The position numbers and the translations under genes were made by a program. Below, in pieces: positions 9,555 to 16,626 of a stretch of 41,307 bases of DNA (position 1 is the stretch's first letter; each line of letters starts with the position of its first letter). Source of the DNA: Bacteroidia bacterium (GTDB taxonomy: Bacteria > Bacteroidota > Bacteroidia > UKL13-3); the NCBI GenBank assembly GCA_025454975.1, contig JALONK010000038.1, positions 1 through 41,307 of the forward strand, written 5' to 3'. The notes below the pieces were generated by a model that made no database searches, was not told where the DNA came from, and saw only the letters and a list, made by a program, of their open reading frames with translations.

Positions 9555-9685
9555 CTTATTTTACCATTTGGAAAAACAAGTTTCGAAAATCAATACATTA
9601 CGATATGCATTGTACCTTTCGAAAAAAATTTTGGACCGGGGTGTCCCCGATCGGCAAGAAGCTCAGCGAAAGTTGAGCTTTTTGT
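9555..9685 (+). ncRNA. Candidate structured small RNA, about 130 nt
   Basis: The gap between hsdR and the DUF3800 gene contains, in plus-strand order after the promoter candidate, three predicted stems. The first is 9581-9598 with 9605-9624 (outer pair TTTCGAAA/TTTCGAAA, inner CAT/ATG and CAAT/ATTG). The second is GACCGGGG-TGT-CCCCGATC at 9634-9652, strikingly GC-rich for its surroundings. The third is AAGCTCA/TGAGCTT at 9659-9680 followed by a T-rich tail, an intrinsic terminator. No reverse transcriptase or CRISPR gene is near, so a retron or guide RNA is not supported. Read on the minus strand, the second stem could instead be a weak terminator after DUF3800. Identity is unknown; existence of the transcript is inferred. 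Confidence 0.33.
9659..9685 (+). terminator. Rho-independent terminator, plus orientation
   Basis: A seven-base-pair stem AAGCTCA (9659-9665) with TGAGCTT (9674-9680) and an eight-base loop runs straight into TTTGTTTT. The T tract lies only on the plus-strand 3' side. No plus-strand gene precedes it, which is why a non-coding transcript is suspected. Confidence 0.6.
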
Positions 9686-9686
9686 T

Positions 9687-10421
9687 TTATGGATAAATCT
9701 TAAGGCCATAACGTTTCCCGTTTTTATTGTATATTTTTTGCTGAACAATATCGTATGCAGGATTTGCTCGATAAGGTTCTATTACATTTCTTGCTATTGG
9801 ATATGCAATTAAATCAGCCAATTGCAACCCATTGATGTTTTCTTTTTTATTTTTAAAATGAATGCTTAAACCATAGCTCTTTAGCCTCTGAGCAGATACA
9901 TAACTTGTACCTCTGGCCAGCAGTCGTTGAAAATGTTCGTCAAGTTTTTTGTCTTCTTTTTTTCCTCTTTTTTCTATTACAATAAATAGTTTTTTGCTGT
10001 TATCGTTTACGTCATCAAGGTAAAATATTGCCCTTTCGATAATGAATGACAAGGCAAGTTCATACACATCGTTTGATAGTTTTCCAAACTTCCTGATGTA
10101 ATTGTCCTTTTGTATGGCTGATGCAATAATGGTGTAATTATGATTAGCTATTGCCGCATTTAAATGCTCATAAAACCACTTCTTTTTCTCGAGATCAAAT
10201 AAGATTGAAAACTCCTTTTCGCATTTTCTGATATCCCGACTGTGGAATATAACCGACTTATTTCCCCACAAATTGAGTTTAATGGTATTAAATGAGCCTG
10301 TAATTTTTTCATACTCTTGTTCAGCTATCAGTGCTCCACAAAGCAAAAACACGGGAAAGTCAGGGTTTAATGTAGTTAAACCATGATCGCCAGTTTCGTC
10401 TATGAACAAGTAGTAATTCAT
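9687..10421 (-). CDS. DUF3800-domain protein (putative RNase H-like fold)
   Basis: A 244-residue protein from the ATG at 10421; a TTG five codons further upstream would overlap the preceding gene. The N-terminus MNYYLFIDETGDHG carries the DUF3800 hallmark acidic motif (Asp8, Glu9, Asp12). A second acidic site appears near the C-terminus in NGLQLADLIAYPIARNV. DUF3800 proteins are common in phages and defence islands and are thought to adopt a ribonuclease H-like nuclease fold, but no activity is established that I can cite. It follows the metallophosphoesterase by four bases, so it belongs to the same transcript. Role in this island is unknown. Confidence 0.82.
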   Translation of the reverse strand: MNYYLFIDETGDHGLTTLNPDFPVFLLCGALIAEQEYEKITGSFNTIKLNLWGNKSVIFHSRDIRKCEKEFSILFDLEKKKWFYEHLNAAIANHNYTIIASAIQKDNYIRKFGKLSNDVYELALSFIIERAIFYLDDVNDNSKKLFIVIEKRGKKEDKKLDEHFQRLLARGTSYVSAQRLKSYGLSIHFKNKKENINGLQLADLIAYPIARNVIEPYRANPAYDIVQQKIYNKNGKRYGLKIYP

Positions 10422-10425
10422 TAGT

Positions 10426-11190
10426 TTATAAATCAATTACTTTATTCGTTTCAAAAAGCGAATGTTCGTTTCGTTGCACATAGCCAAACTGGTTGGTTAT
10501 AAGCTTGGTGTTGCCAATTGTGAACTCAGGGGTATTGGTATGATGATGTCCATAACACCAATAGTTAATGTTTGAATGTTCAATTACATCGTATAACTCC
10601 ACTGCAAAAGCTTCGTTTAAAACATCACCTTTGTATTGCTCGGGGTAGTTTAAAAAAGTTGGGCAGTGGTGGGTAAAAACAGCCATGTGTTCTTCTATGT
10701 TTTTATTTAGTTCGTATTTAATAAACGCTAAACTTTGTGCATGCAGTTGGTTGTATAACTCAGCTGTAAAACGATAGCTTTTGTGCTTGATTAAATGAAA
10801 ATCATTCAGGCTGCGTTCAATCTGCCATTGGCAGCCGGTACTGATGTGACTCCACAGGGTTGAGAAAATCAACTTCACACCTTCATGTACCACAGAAGTA
10901 TTGTTTACCAAAAACACATTGCTGCGAATGGCCTCGTGCACTAAACCGCTTTTTTCGGCTATATCAAAATGGTAATACTCATGATTACCCGGAAGCCAAT
11001 AAGTAGTTTTAAAGTTATCTGATATATAACTAAAAAAATCTCGGTGTTTATCAATTACAGAAAAGGGCACAATATCGCCTGCCAACACCAATACATCAGC
11101 GGTTGGCTGCAAAGGGTGCTGTTTTAAAAATTCCTTGTTAGCGGGAAATTCTAAATGCAAGTCGGAGGCGTATTGGAGTTTGAGTGGCAT
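10426..11190 (-). CDS. Calcineurin-like metallophosphoesterase in defence island
   Basis: A 254-residue cytosolic phosphoesterase. The five metal-binding blocks are readable: LQYASDLHLEF (about residues 5-15), VLVLAGDIVPF, WLPGNHEYYHF, AVFTHHCPT and CYGHHHTN. The substrate cannot be read from sequence: such enzymes cleave cyclic nucleotides, nucleoside polyphosphates, phosphoproteins or nucleic acid ends. Its ATG overlaps the stop of the GGDEF gene by one base (TAATG), a strong coupling signal. A role in removing a nucleotide second messenger made by a neighbour would fit, but that is inference. Confidence 0.88.
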   Translation of the reverse strand: MPLKLQYASDLHLEFPANKEFLKQHPLQPTADVLVLAGDIVPFSVIDKHRDFFSYISDNFKTTYWLPGNHEYYHFDIAEKSGLVHEAIRSNVFLVNNTSVVHEGVKLIFSTLWSHISTGCQWQIERSLNDFHLIKHKSYRFTAELYNQLHAQSLAFIKYELNKNIEEHMAVFTHHCPTFLNYPEQYKGDVLNEAFAVELYDVIEHSNINYWCYGHHHTNTPEFTIGNTKLITNQFGYVQRNEHSLFETNKVIDL

Positions 11191-11951
11191 TAAACAATTG
11201 ATTTCGTGTTATTCTTACCTGAAATTTTCTTTGCTTCGTTTAGAGCTTCTGTTACTCTATCGGTAAAAGAAGTATAATCGTCATTCTTTTTGAGCTCAGT
11301 TACTCCGCAGCAAACTGTTAATTTGTGAATTTCGCCATCAATAGAAAAAAGGTTTTTTTGAATCAATTTCCTTTTTCTTTCTGCTGCTTGCATTGCTTGA
11401 CTTAACGTTGTATCATAAGCAACAACTAAAAATTCATCCCCTCTATTGAAGTATCTAAACGTCTCGTCTGTGACTCTTTTATCATTGCTTAATAGTTCGC
11501 CTAGGTTCTTCAATATTTGGTCTGCCTTTTTAAATCCATAAAGTGTGTTGAAGCTTTTGAAATCATCAATATCAATTATTATCAAGGAAAGAGATTCTGA
11601 TCTATTCTTGGACTGTTGTAATTTTAGTTTTAAATACTCATTTAGTGCTTTATGATTTTTTAGTCCTGTAAGTTCATCTGTGTGGTTGTCATTTAAAACT
11701 AAACGTATTTTTTTTCTAAAATACCTACTAACGAAAAAAGTTGTAATAGTAATAAGGACAATTGCAGAAATGATAATTGCATATGTAGTAATATAGTGTT
11801 GAGTTAAAAACCATTTTTTTACATATGGAATCCATTTTGTTGGAATAAGCAGTATTAATGAAATTATGAGCCATTTAAGTAAGTCATAAATACCCTTTGA
11901 TAAGGCATCATTCTTAAATTTCTTAACGGATTCTCTAATGTAATTTACCAT
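11190..11951 (-). CDS. Membrane-anchored GGDEF-domain protein
   Basis: A 253-residue protein with two hydrophobic helices (about 25-42 and 53-75) and then a GGDEF nucleotidyl-cyclase domain. The domain shows DELTGLKNH (92-100), the metal-binding LIIIDIDDFKSFN (Asp127) and the active-site loop RGDEF (170-174), a tolerated variant of GGDEF. I see no canonical RxxD inhibitory site five residues ahead of it; the nearest RVTD is seven away. There is no EAL, PAS or CHASE domain. The family makes cyclic di-GMP, but placement ten bases after the broken CBASS synthase and coupled to a phosphoesterase suggests a specialised signal role (inference). GGDEF genes are otherwise sparse in many Bacteroidota. 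Confidence 0.85.
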   Translation of the reverse strand: MVNYIRESVKKFKNDALSKGIYDLLKWLIISLILLIPTKWIPYVKKWFLTQHYITTYAIIISAIVLITITTFFVSRYFRKKIRLVLNDNHTDELTGLKNHKALNEYLKLKLQQSKNRSESLSLIIIDIDDFKSFNTLYGFKKADQILKNLGELLSNDKRVTDETFRYFNRGDEFLVVAYDTTLSQAMQAAERKRKLIQKNLFSIDGEIHKLTVCCGVTELKKNDDYTSFTDRVTEALNEAKKISGKNNTKSIV

Positions 11952-11961
11952 TTCTTTTTAT

Positions 11962-12748
11962 TTAAATTACCGGGAACTTCTCCCCAAACTGCTGTTTCCA
12001 AATGTTTAGTGCTTTGGTTTGACTGTCTTGCTGTAAGGCCTGTTCCGCTTGTTTTATTAATTCATTAAATGCTTCTTTGAAATTGCTTTTTTGATTGCTG
12101 TCTAATTTTGCCAGAAAATCATCACCTGGTGTTGATGGGTTTATGCTAACTGCTTCCCAACCAAATGAATTCTTGATGGCTTTTGCAGTTTCATAAAAAG
12201 CAATATCATCTCGTGTATTTGATTTATAATAAGTAGCTACCCAAACACTGAAAGCAATGCCACTTGGCATTTTTCTGCTTCTCTGGTTTGCCCATGTTTT
12301 GAAGTATTTTACCAAGCGTAGCATCTGACCATTTTTATCTTTCTCTTTACGTTGTTTTTCAAACCAATCGCATAATTCTTTAGGATCGCTTTCTTGCCAC
12401 CCTCTTTTAGTAGCTAAGTATGGATGTTTTAGTTCTTGTGTAAAAAAATACATTTTTAACAGCATCTACAACATAGCCTTTCAGTGTCTCAGGTTGAACA
12501 CTTGGTCTAAATAAAAAGTATACACCCAAATCAACGTCATAACTACCGTCCCTTTTCACAACCATGGTTTTCATTTTGTATGAACCTTGTATGTAAAATT
12601 TTGGTACGGGAACTTTCGTTTTATTTTTGAAATACTCCACAATTGTTTTTTGTAAAGCTTTACGAGATGCAACAAGTTTATCCTTTCTACCTTTAGTAAG
12701 AGATATAGCTTGTTCGAACTTTAAAAATTGGTTATGTGTATTTGCCAT
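11962..12748 (-). pseudogene. CD-NTase (CBASS cyclic-oligonucleotide synthase) broken by frame shift and probable internal deletion
   Basis: Two reading frames make up one gene. From the ATG at 12748 the first frame encodes 113 residues with the nucleotidyltransferase signature: FYIQGSYKMKT (Gly55-Ser56) and DGSYDVDLGVYF (Asp71, Asp73). It stops at 12407. The next frame continues from about 12450 to 11962 with HPYLATKRGWQESDPKELCDWF and LRLVKYFKTW, the C-terminal half of the same family. At the junction the frame shifts by one base near seven T residues (A7 on the plus strand at 12442-12448). The segment with the third catalytic acid (YHIDLP-like; YHMDILP in CD-NTase 1 nearby) is missing, and the combined length of about 262 codons is shorter than usual. 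A deletion of some 35-45 codons plus a frame offset explains this better than a single-base slip. It follows capV by 25 bases. Confidence 0.78.
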
Positions 12749-12773
12749 TTCGTTATATTTTATTTCGTCATCG

Positions 12774-13847
12774 CTAAACAGTTCTTTGAGAATCAGTCCA
12801 CCGACTGCCACTCCCAAAATTCTCAATAATATATGTTGCATTGTTTTGAAATTCTATGGTTGCCTTTTCTGCAAGTTTTTTTAGTTTCCCTTTGTCGATT
12901 TCATCCATTTCAATAGGACAACTTTCATCTAATTGGGTGTCAATTCTGATATAGTTAAAATTATCTGGCTCTCTTTTATCTATACCATTTTTTAAGATGC
13001 TAATTAAGTTCTGTGCTTGTTGCGTTTGCCCTTGCATAAAAACTTCAATTAACCGTTTCTTCCCATCCTCAAGCATCCAGTAATTAATGCCATATTTAAC
13101 CCGATGGTTGTTTTTCTTGTCAATACCCGCATCGCAGAAGCGTTGATGGCCTGTCCCAATAGATAACACCGAAAGGTCTTTAAGCTCAAGATTGAAAGCT
13201 TTTTGGGCTTCAATAATTCCGTTAAGCGTAGGATTGTTAGCAAAAACGCCTCCGTCCACTTTGTTCTGAAATGGTTTTTCTAAACCATTCAAATCAATGT
13301 ATGAAGCCGAGTATGGGTCAAAGTAAGTTGGAGCTGCCGAAGTTGCTAAAGCTGCCTGATATGCTGGAATGTGAAAGTCTCTGACAAATGCAGGATGGTA
13401 ATTACTTTTTAGAACTGAAGGCCTGCCTTCCATTAAATCGTAAATCGGAATTGCAACATGTGTTTTGCAATGCGTTAACCTTGGGTCTTCGCCACCTTCT
13501 CCAGAGTGGAAAGCCTTGAATTTGTCTCTGATTAATTTTTCTAAAGCTTCACGATTGTGCGCAGCAAATTTGAATCTTCTGAGAAAGCTCTTTTTGTTTC
13601 CAAAAATGGTAGCAGCATTGTTCAAATAGAGTTCATAAATCTCTTTGGCAGGAATACCTAAAGAGAGTGCAATTGCCATAATCCCCCCGGTAGAAGTGCC
13701 ACATATTAAATCAAAGTTTTGGTACACCTGCCATTTTTCTTCACCTTTAGCTTTAAGTTCCGCTTCATAGTTGGCTAATAGCATTGCAGGAAAAACACCT
13801 CTGATACCTCCTCCGTCTATGGATAATATTTTAAATTTTTCAACCAT
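12774..13847 (-). CDS. capV: CBASS patatin-like phospholipase effector
   Basis: A 357-residue patatin-family lipase. The oxyanion loop DGGGIRG (11-17), nucleophile elbow GTSTGG (50-55, Ser52) and DGG of the catalytic dyad (Asp198) in KVDGGVFANNPTLNGI are all intact. In CBASS systems CapV is activated by a cyclic dinucleotide and degrades membrane phospholipids, killing the infected cell. The CBASS assignment rests on context: it starts eight bases inside the end of cap5 and is followed by a CD-NTase gene. That CD-NTase is broken, so the partner synthase may now be the intact one at 16607-17836. A housekeeping patatin lipase is a less likely alternative. Confidence 0.88.
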   Translation of the reverse strand: MVEKFKILSIDGGGIRGVFPAMLLANYEAELKAKGEEKWQVYQNFDLICGTSTGGIMAIALSLGIPAKEIYELYLNNAATIFGNKKSFLRRFKFAAHNREALEKLIRDKFKAFHSGEGGEDPRLTHCKTHVAIPIYDLMEGRPSVLKSNYHPAFVRDFHIPAYQAALATSAAPTYFDPYSASYIDLNGLEKPFQNKVDGGVFANNPTLNGIIEAQKAFNLELKDLSVLSIGTGHQRFCDAGIDKKNNHRVKYGINYWMLEDGKKRLIEVFMQGQTQQAQNLISILKNGIDKREPDNFNYIRIDTQLDESCPIEMDEIDKGKLKKLAEKATIEFQNNATYIIENFGSGSRWTDSQRTV

Positions 13848-14970
13848 TTTTGATCTCTATTGCTTTGAAAAAACCACTATTGACTGTGTTCTCATCATAG
13901 ATGTGCAAAGGCATATCTGCTTTTGGCATCCAAACCCTGCCAAATTCAATTGCTGTAGCAATTGGCATGGCTGGAAAAACATGCAGTGGGATGTGAGCAT
14001 CGCATTTTGATTTAATACAATTCAGCAACTTTCTCATTTCCATACTAAAATCCTGAAGCTGTTTTTTAGACTTTAAAAAGTCATTGAACGGTGCATCAAT
14101 AGTTAAGGTATAAATTGAACAATCATTTCCTAGCACTGAAGTTATTCGGTCATTATTAATTGTTGCACTTAACGAGATATTCAAAGCAACTGTTGGTAGA
14201 GTTTCTGAAGGCTCAATAACCTTATAAAGCGTTTCAGTTGCATCATCATTCAAATTCCACGTCTTTGGGGCTCTTACTGGTTGGTGTATTTCTGCGTGCT
14301 GAATATCATTTATAAGTGTGCCAAGTTTAATCAACAAGGGCATTGGAGCAAATGCAAATATGGAAAGATGATTGATTTCACCTTTTCTGAACTTTGGTCT
14401 TAATTGTTCATTAAACTGACTCTCAAGATTCTCCAATTCTGTTGCCCAAAAGCTTAAGTCTTTGTCACGCTGAGGGCTATTGCTCAAACTTAAATCTATT
14501 GCTTGTGACTGTGCCGGATAATGTGAAGGCAATAGGAATTCACGAACAGATTCATAGGAGATAACTGGAGTATGAACGCCAATATTTGCCTTATAGGTAA
14601 CAATGTGGCTATGCATGTTTGGATTGATTGAAGCTACTTTTTCAATTCTATCTTCATGTTCCTTTTTCATTACTAACAGTAATGATTCGGGATGACCTGC
14701 AACATCCTTTTTATCAATTAGTCTATGATGTTCATCACATAGAAGCATAAGATTAGAAATGTCGTCTTTTAATAATTCAGATCTAACCGAATCTCCTCTA
14801 GGTCCACCAGGCACGTCTGCAACAATATGAGCTATATAAGCTTGGTTAAATTCACTCTTTGTTAGCGCATCCACGAATAAAGGCTTGTTACATCCTCTAT
14901 ATTGGCACCTTCCGGCAGCTTTACCCCATAAAATGTATTTATTTGCTGGTGAAATATTTGTTACACTCAT
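13840..14970 (-). CDS. cap5: HNH-SAVED CBASS effector nuclease
   Basis: A 376-residue protein with an N-terminal HNH nuclease and a C-terminal SAVED sensor. The HNH part shows CQYRGC (Cys22, Cys27), AHIVAD (His48), GPRGD, NLMLLCDEHHRLID (Asn73, Cys78, His81/82). The SAVED-like half (about 180-376) has INHLSIFAFAPMPLLIKLG and the conserved tail HVFPAMPIATAIEFGRVWMP. In characterised Cap5 proteins, binding of a cyclic nucleotide to SAVED drives oligomerisation and indiscriminate DNA cleavage. Both halves look intact. The start overlaps the full-length hsdS stop by four bases (ATGA), and the gene is followed by capV, so two different effectors are adjacent. The domain assignment is from motif recognition; the ligand is not known. 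Confidence 0.9.
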   Translation of the reverse strand: MSVTNISPANKYILWGKAAGRCQYRGCNKPLFVDALTKSEFNQAYIAHIVADVPGGPRGDSVRSELLKDDISNLMLLCDEHHRLIDKKDVAGHPESLLLVMKKEHEDRIEKVASINPNMHSHIVTYKANIGVHTPVISYESVREFLLPSHYPAQSQAIDLSLSNSPQRDKDLSFWATELENLESQFNEQLRPKFRKGEINHLSIFAFAPMPLLIKLGTLINDIQHAEIHQPVRAPKTWNLNDDATETLYKVIEPSETLPTVALNISLSATINNDRITSVLGNDCSIYTLTIDAPFNDFLKSKKQLQDFSMEMRKLLNCIKSKCDAHIPLHVFPAMPIATAIEFGRVWMPKADMPLHIYDENTVNSGFFKAIEIKNG

Positions 14971-16166
14971 TTGATTCTGATTTTTCCGGTTAATAATTTC
15001 TGCATCAAGCCTTTTTTCTTTTCACGAAGTTTTTCAGCCTTTAATTTCAAAAGAGATATTTCTTTTTCTGCCGCTTGCAGTACTTGGGCAATGGCGGTTT
15101 GTTCCTCTAAAGACGGTATTTTAAAGCTCCATTCTTCTAAAGTTTCTCTATCTAGATTTCTTCTAACGATACTTGCTCCAATCACTGATGAACCTATCAA
15201 ACATTGAAGCATAATTTCACTTCGCACAAAAGACTTCATGAATTCAGCTGAAATCTTTGGATTGCAAATTTCAAAAACCTTATATGCAGGAGAAACCATA
15301 CCTATTTCATTTTGACTAAGTACATCGATTGAACCCATCCAGAAGTTCAATCCACTCATTACCATATCGCCTTTTCTTACCACTAAATATGGAGATGTAT
15401 CTTCGCTTGCTATTTCCTTATTGAAATACTCTGCCTGAGAGACTATACCATCTTTAGTAACAGATAATACCAAGTGTTTATCATCCCCAGCTTTTTGTTT
15501 GACTTGAGTGTATATTTCTTTAAAGCGGACAAATTTCCACTTCCCACTAAATCCCTTCAACCTCTTCTTCCCCGTGAGCAATTGCTGCATGAGCCATTTT
15601 TTGCGGAGTTCTTTTTGGACAATGAGTTTTTCTGTGGTGTTGATGGCTGTATCTGCCGTGCTTAGCACATGGGCTATGGCTTTTTGTTCGTGGAGTGGAG
15701 GAATTGTGATTTTATATTTTGAAATTTGTTCCCCAGTTAACTGTGGAATACCTCCACTTTCCTGATGAATTTGTAAAACTCCATTTACAAATTCTGTTAT
15801 ATAATGTGCAATAACATTTTCTTTTGGGAATAAAACCAAAAGTCTTCCAATGGCCCCATATTTTCCATTTCTAGTAAATGCTGTTCCTAAACCTGCACCT
15901 CGACCAACAATAGTCGTACTTTCCCCTGAAAATTCCTCAATATTGTAATAGCCATATAAACCTTCATTTTCGACAGTATTGGAATATACAGGTACTTGAT
16001 ATTCTTCACATTTACTACTAGAAAAATTATTTTCTTTCAAATCTCTGCCAACATAAATATTACAAACATCAGCAATAAATTTTAGCTCCCAACCTGCTGG
16101 AACTTTGGAGTCATAATTTGACATAGAGTCTTCGTTAACTTTATTTTTTGCTGCTACTTGCTTCAT
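14967..16166 (-). CDS. hsdS: Type I restriction-modification specificity subunit S, two target-recognition domains
   Basis: A 399-residue S subunit with two tandem target-recognition domains and two conserved helical spacers. The first spacer contains IPPLHEQKAIAHVLSTAD and ends KWLMQQLLTGKKRL (to about residue 203); the second contains IPSLEEQTAIAQVLQAAE and ends GLMQKLLTGKIRIK. This gives the normal two-half DNA recognition for the HsdM/HsdR complex. The ATG at 16166 lies 26 bases inside the end of the E2-like gene; an internal ATG at 16124 (MSNYDSKVPAGW) is an equally natural start. Unusually, hsdS is separated from hsdM by three genes, two of them CBASS genes. Confidence 0.93.
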   Translation of the reverse strand: MKQVAAKNKVNEDSMSNYDSKVPAGWELKFIADVCNIYVGRDLKENNFSSSKCEEYQVPVYSNTVENEGLYGYYNIEEFSGESTTIVGRGAGLGTAFTRNGKYGAIGRLLVLFPKENVIAHYITEFVNGVLQIHQESGGIPQLTGEQISKYKITIPPLHEQKAIAHVLSTADTAINTTEKLIVQKELRKKWLMQQLLTGKKRLKGFSGKWKFVRFKEIYTQVKQKAGDDKHLVLSVTKDGIVSQAEYFNKEIASEDTSPYLVVRKGDMVMSGLNFWMGSIDVLSQNEIGMVSPAYKVFEICNPKISAEFMKSFVRSEIMLQCLIGSSVIGASIVRRNLDRETLEEWSFKIPSLEEQTAIAQVLQAAEKEISLLKLKAEKLREKKKGLMQKLLTGKIRIK

Positions 16167-16626
16167 CTATAGTTTCTTTTTGTTTGTTGGCTTGTTTTTC
16201 GGCTTCTGTTTCGTGATTTATTCCACCACCGTGCCAAGTACCTGTGCAAACCCATAACTCGTAATGGCAAAGCCATTCGCAAGCCCAGGGAATTATTGTT
16301 CTGGTATAAAGCATTCCAACATTCCATTCAATTCTGTTGGGATAGTACAAGCATAGTCTCTGCTGCGGTGTGGAATAAACGTGTGGCAAGTGTTTATTAC
16401 CTGCTGCTAATGGCAAGGGCTTAGGGTCAATTACATATACTTTTACACCCTTGTTTCTAATGTACTCTAATTTCAATGTGTAAACACTGCTTAATGGTGA
16501 TGGTGTTACCGAACACGTCCAAGTGAGTGATTCCTCACGGAAGCGTTTGGTTACTCCATCGGGAAACATATTTTTCAATGTTCCCTCTTGCACAATCAAT
16601 GATATTCTATTGTTCTTCCTTACCAT
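16141..16626 (-). CDS. E2-like ubiquitin-conjugating-type protein of type II-short CBASS
   Basis: A 161-residue protein from the ATG at 16626 (the frame is open to 16689, but that overlaps the CD-NTase coding end). The sequence LTWTCSVTPSPLSSVYTLKL, then LPHVYSTPQQRLCLYYPN, then TIIPWACEWLCHYELWVCTG and TWHGGGIN is the pattern I associate with the stand-alone E2-like proteins next to CD-NTases. Cys92 in LCLYYP is the candidate catalytic cysteine. In related systems the E1-E2 protein Cap2 conjugates the C-terminus of the CD-NTase to cell targets and so primes it; short systems have only the E2. No E1 or Cap3 peptidase is present here. The last 20 residues are charged and Lys-rich. It overlaps the CD-NTase end by 20 bases. 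Confidence 0.8.
   Translation of the reverse strand: MVRKNNRISLIVQEGTLKNMFPDGVTKRFREESLTWTCSVTPSPLSSVYTLKLEYIRNKGVKVYVIDPKPLPLAAGNKHLPHVYSTPQQRLCLYYPNRIEWNVGMLYTRTIIPWACEWLCHYELWVCTGTWHGGGINHETEAEKQANKQKETIDEASSSKK

Noticed and set aside
9555-9685. Retron or other reverse-transcribed RNA
   Set aside because: No reverse transcriptase gene is present in the window, so the structured RNA candidate is left unassigned.
9485-9812. Short plus-strand ORFs over the hsdR/DUF3800 gap
   Set aside because: They overlap the end of DUF3800 and the promoter and hairpin region, have no recognisable domain and are Cys/Phe-rich in the way of out-of-frame translations.
12442-12448. Seven-A tract as a phase-variation switch for the second CD-NTase
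   Set aside because: A one-base slip would restore the frame, but the third catalytic acid segment would still be missing, so the product would be inactive. Deletion is the better explanation, though the tract is listed for re-sequencing.
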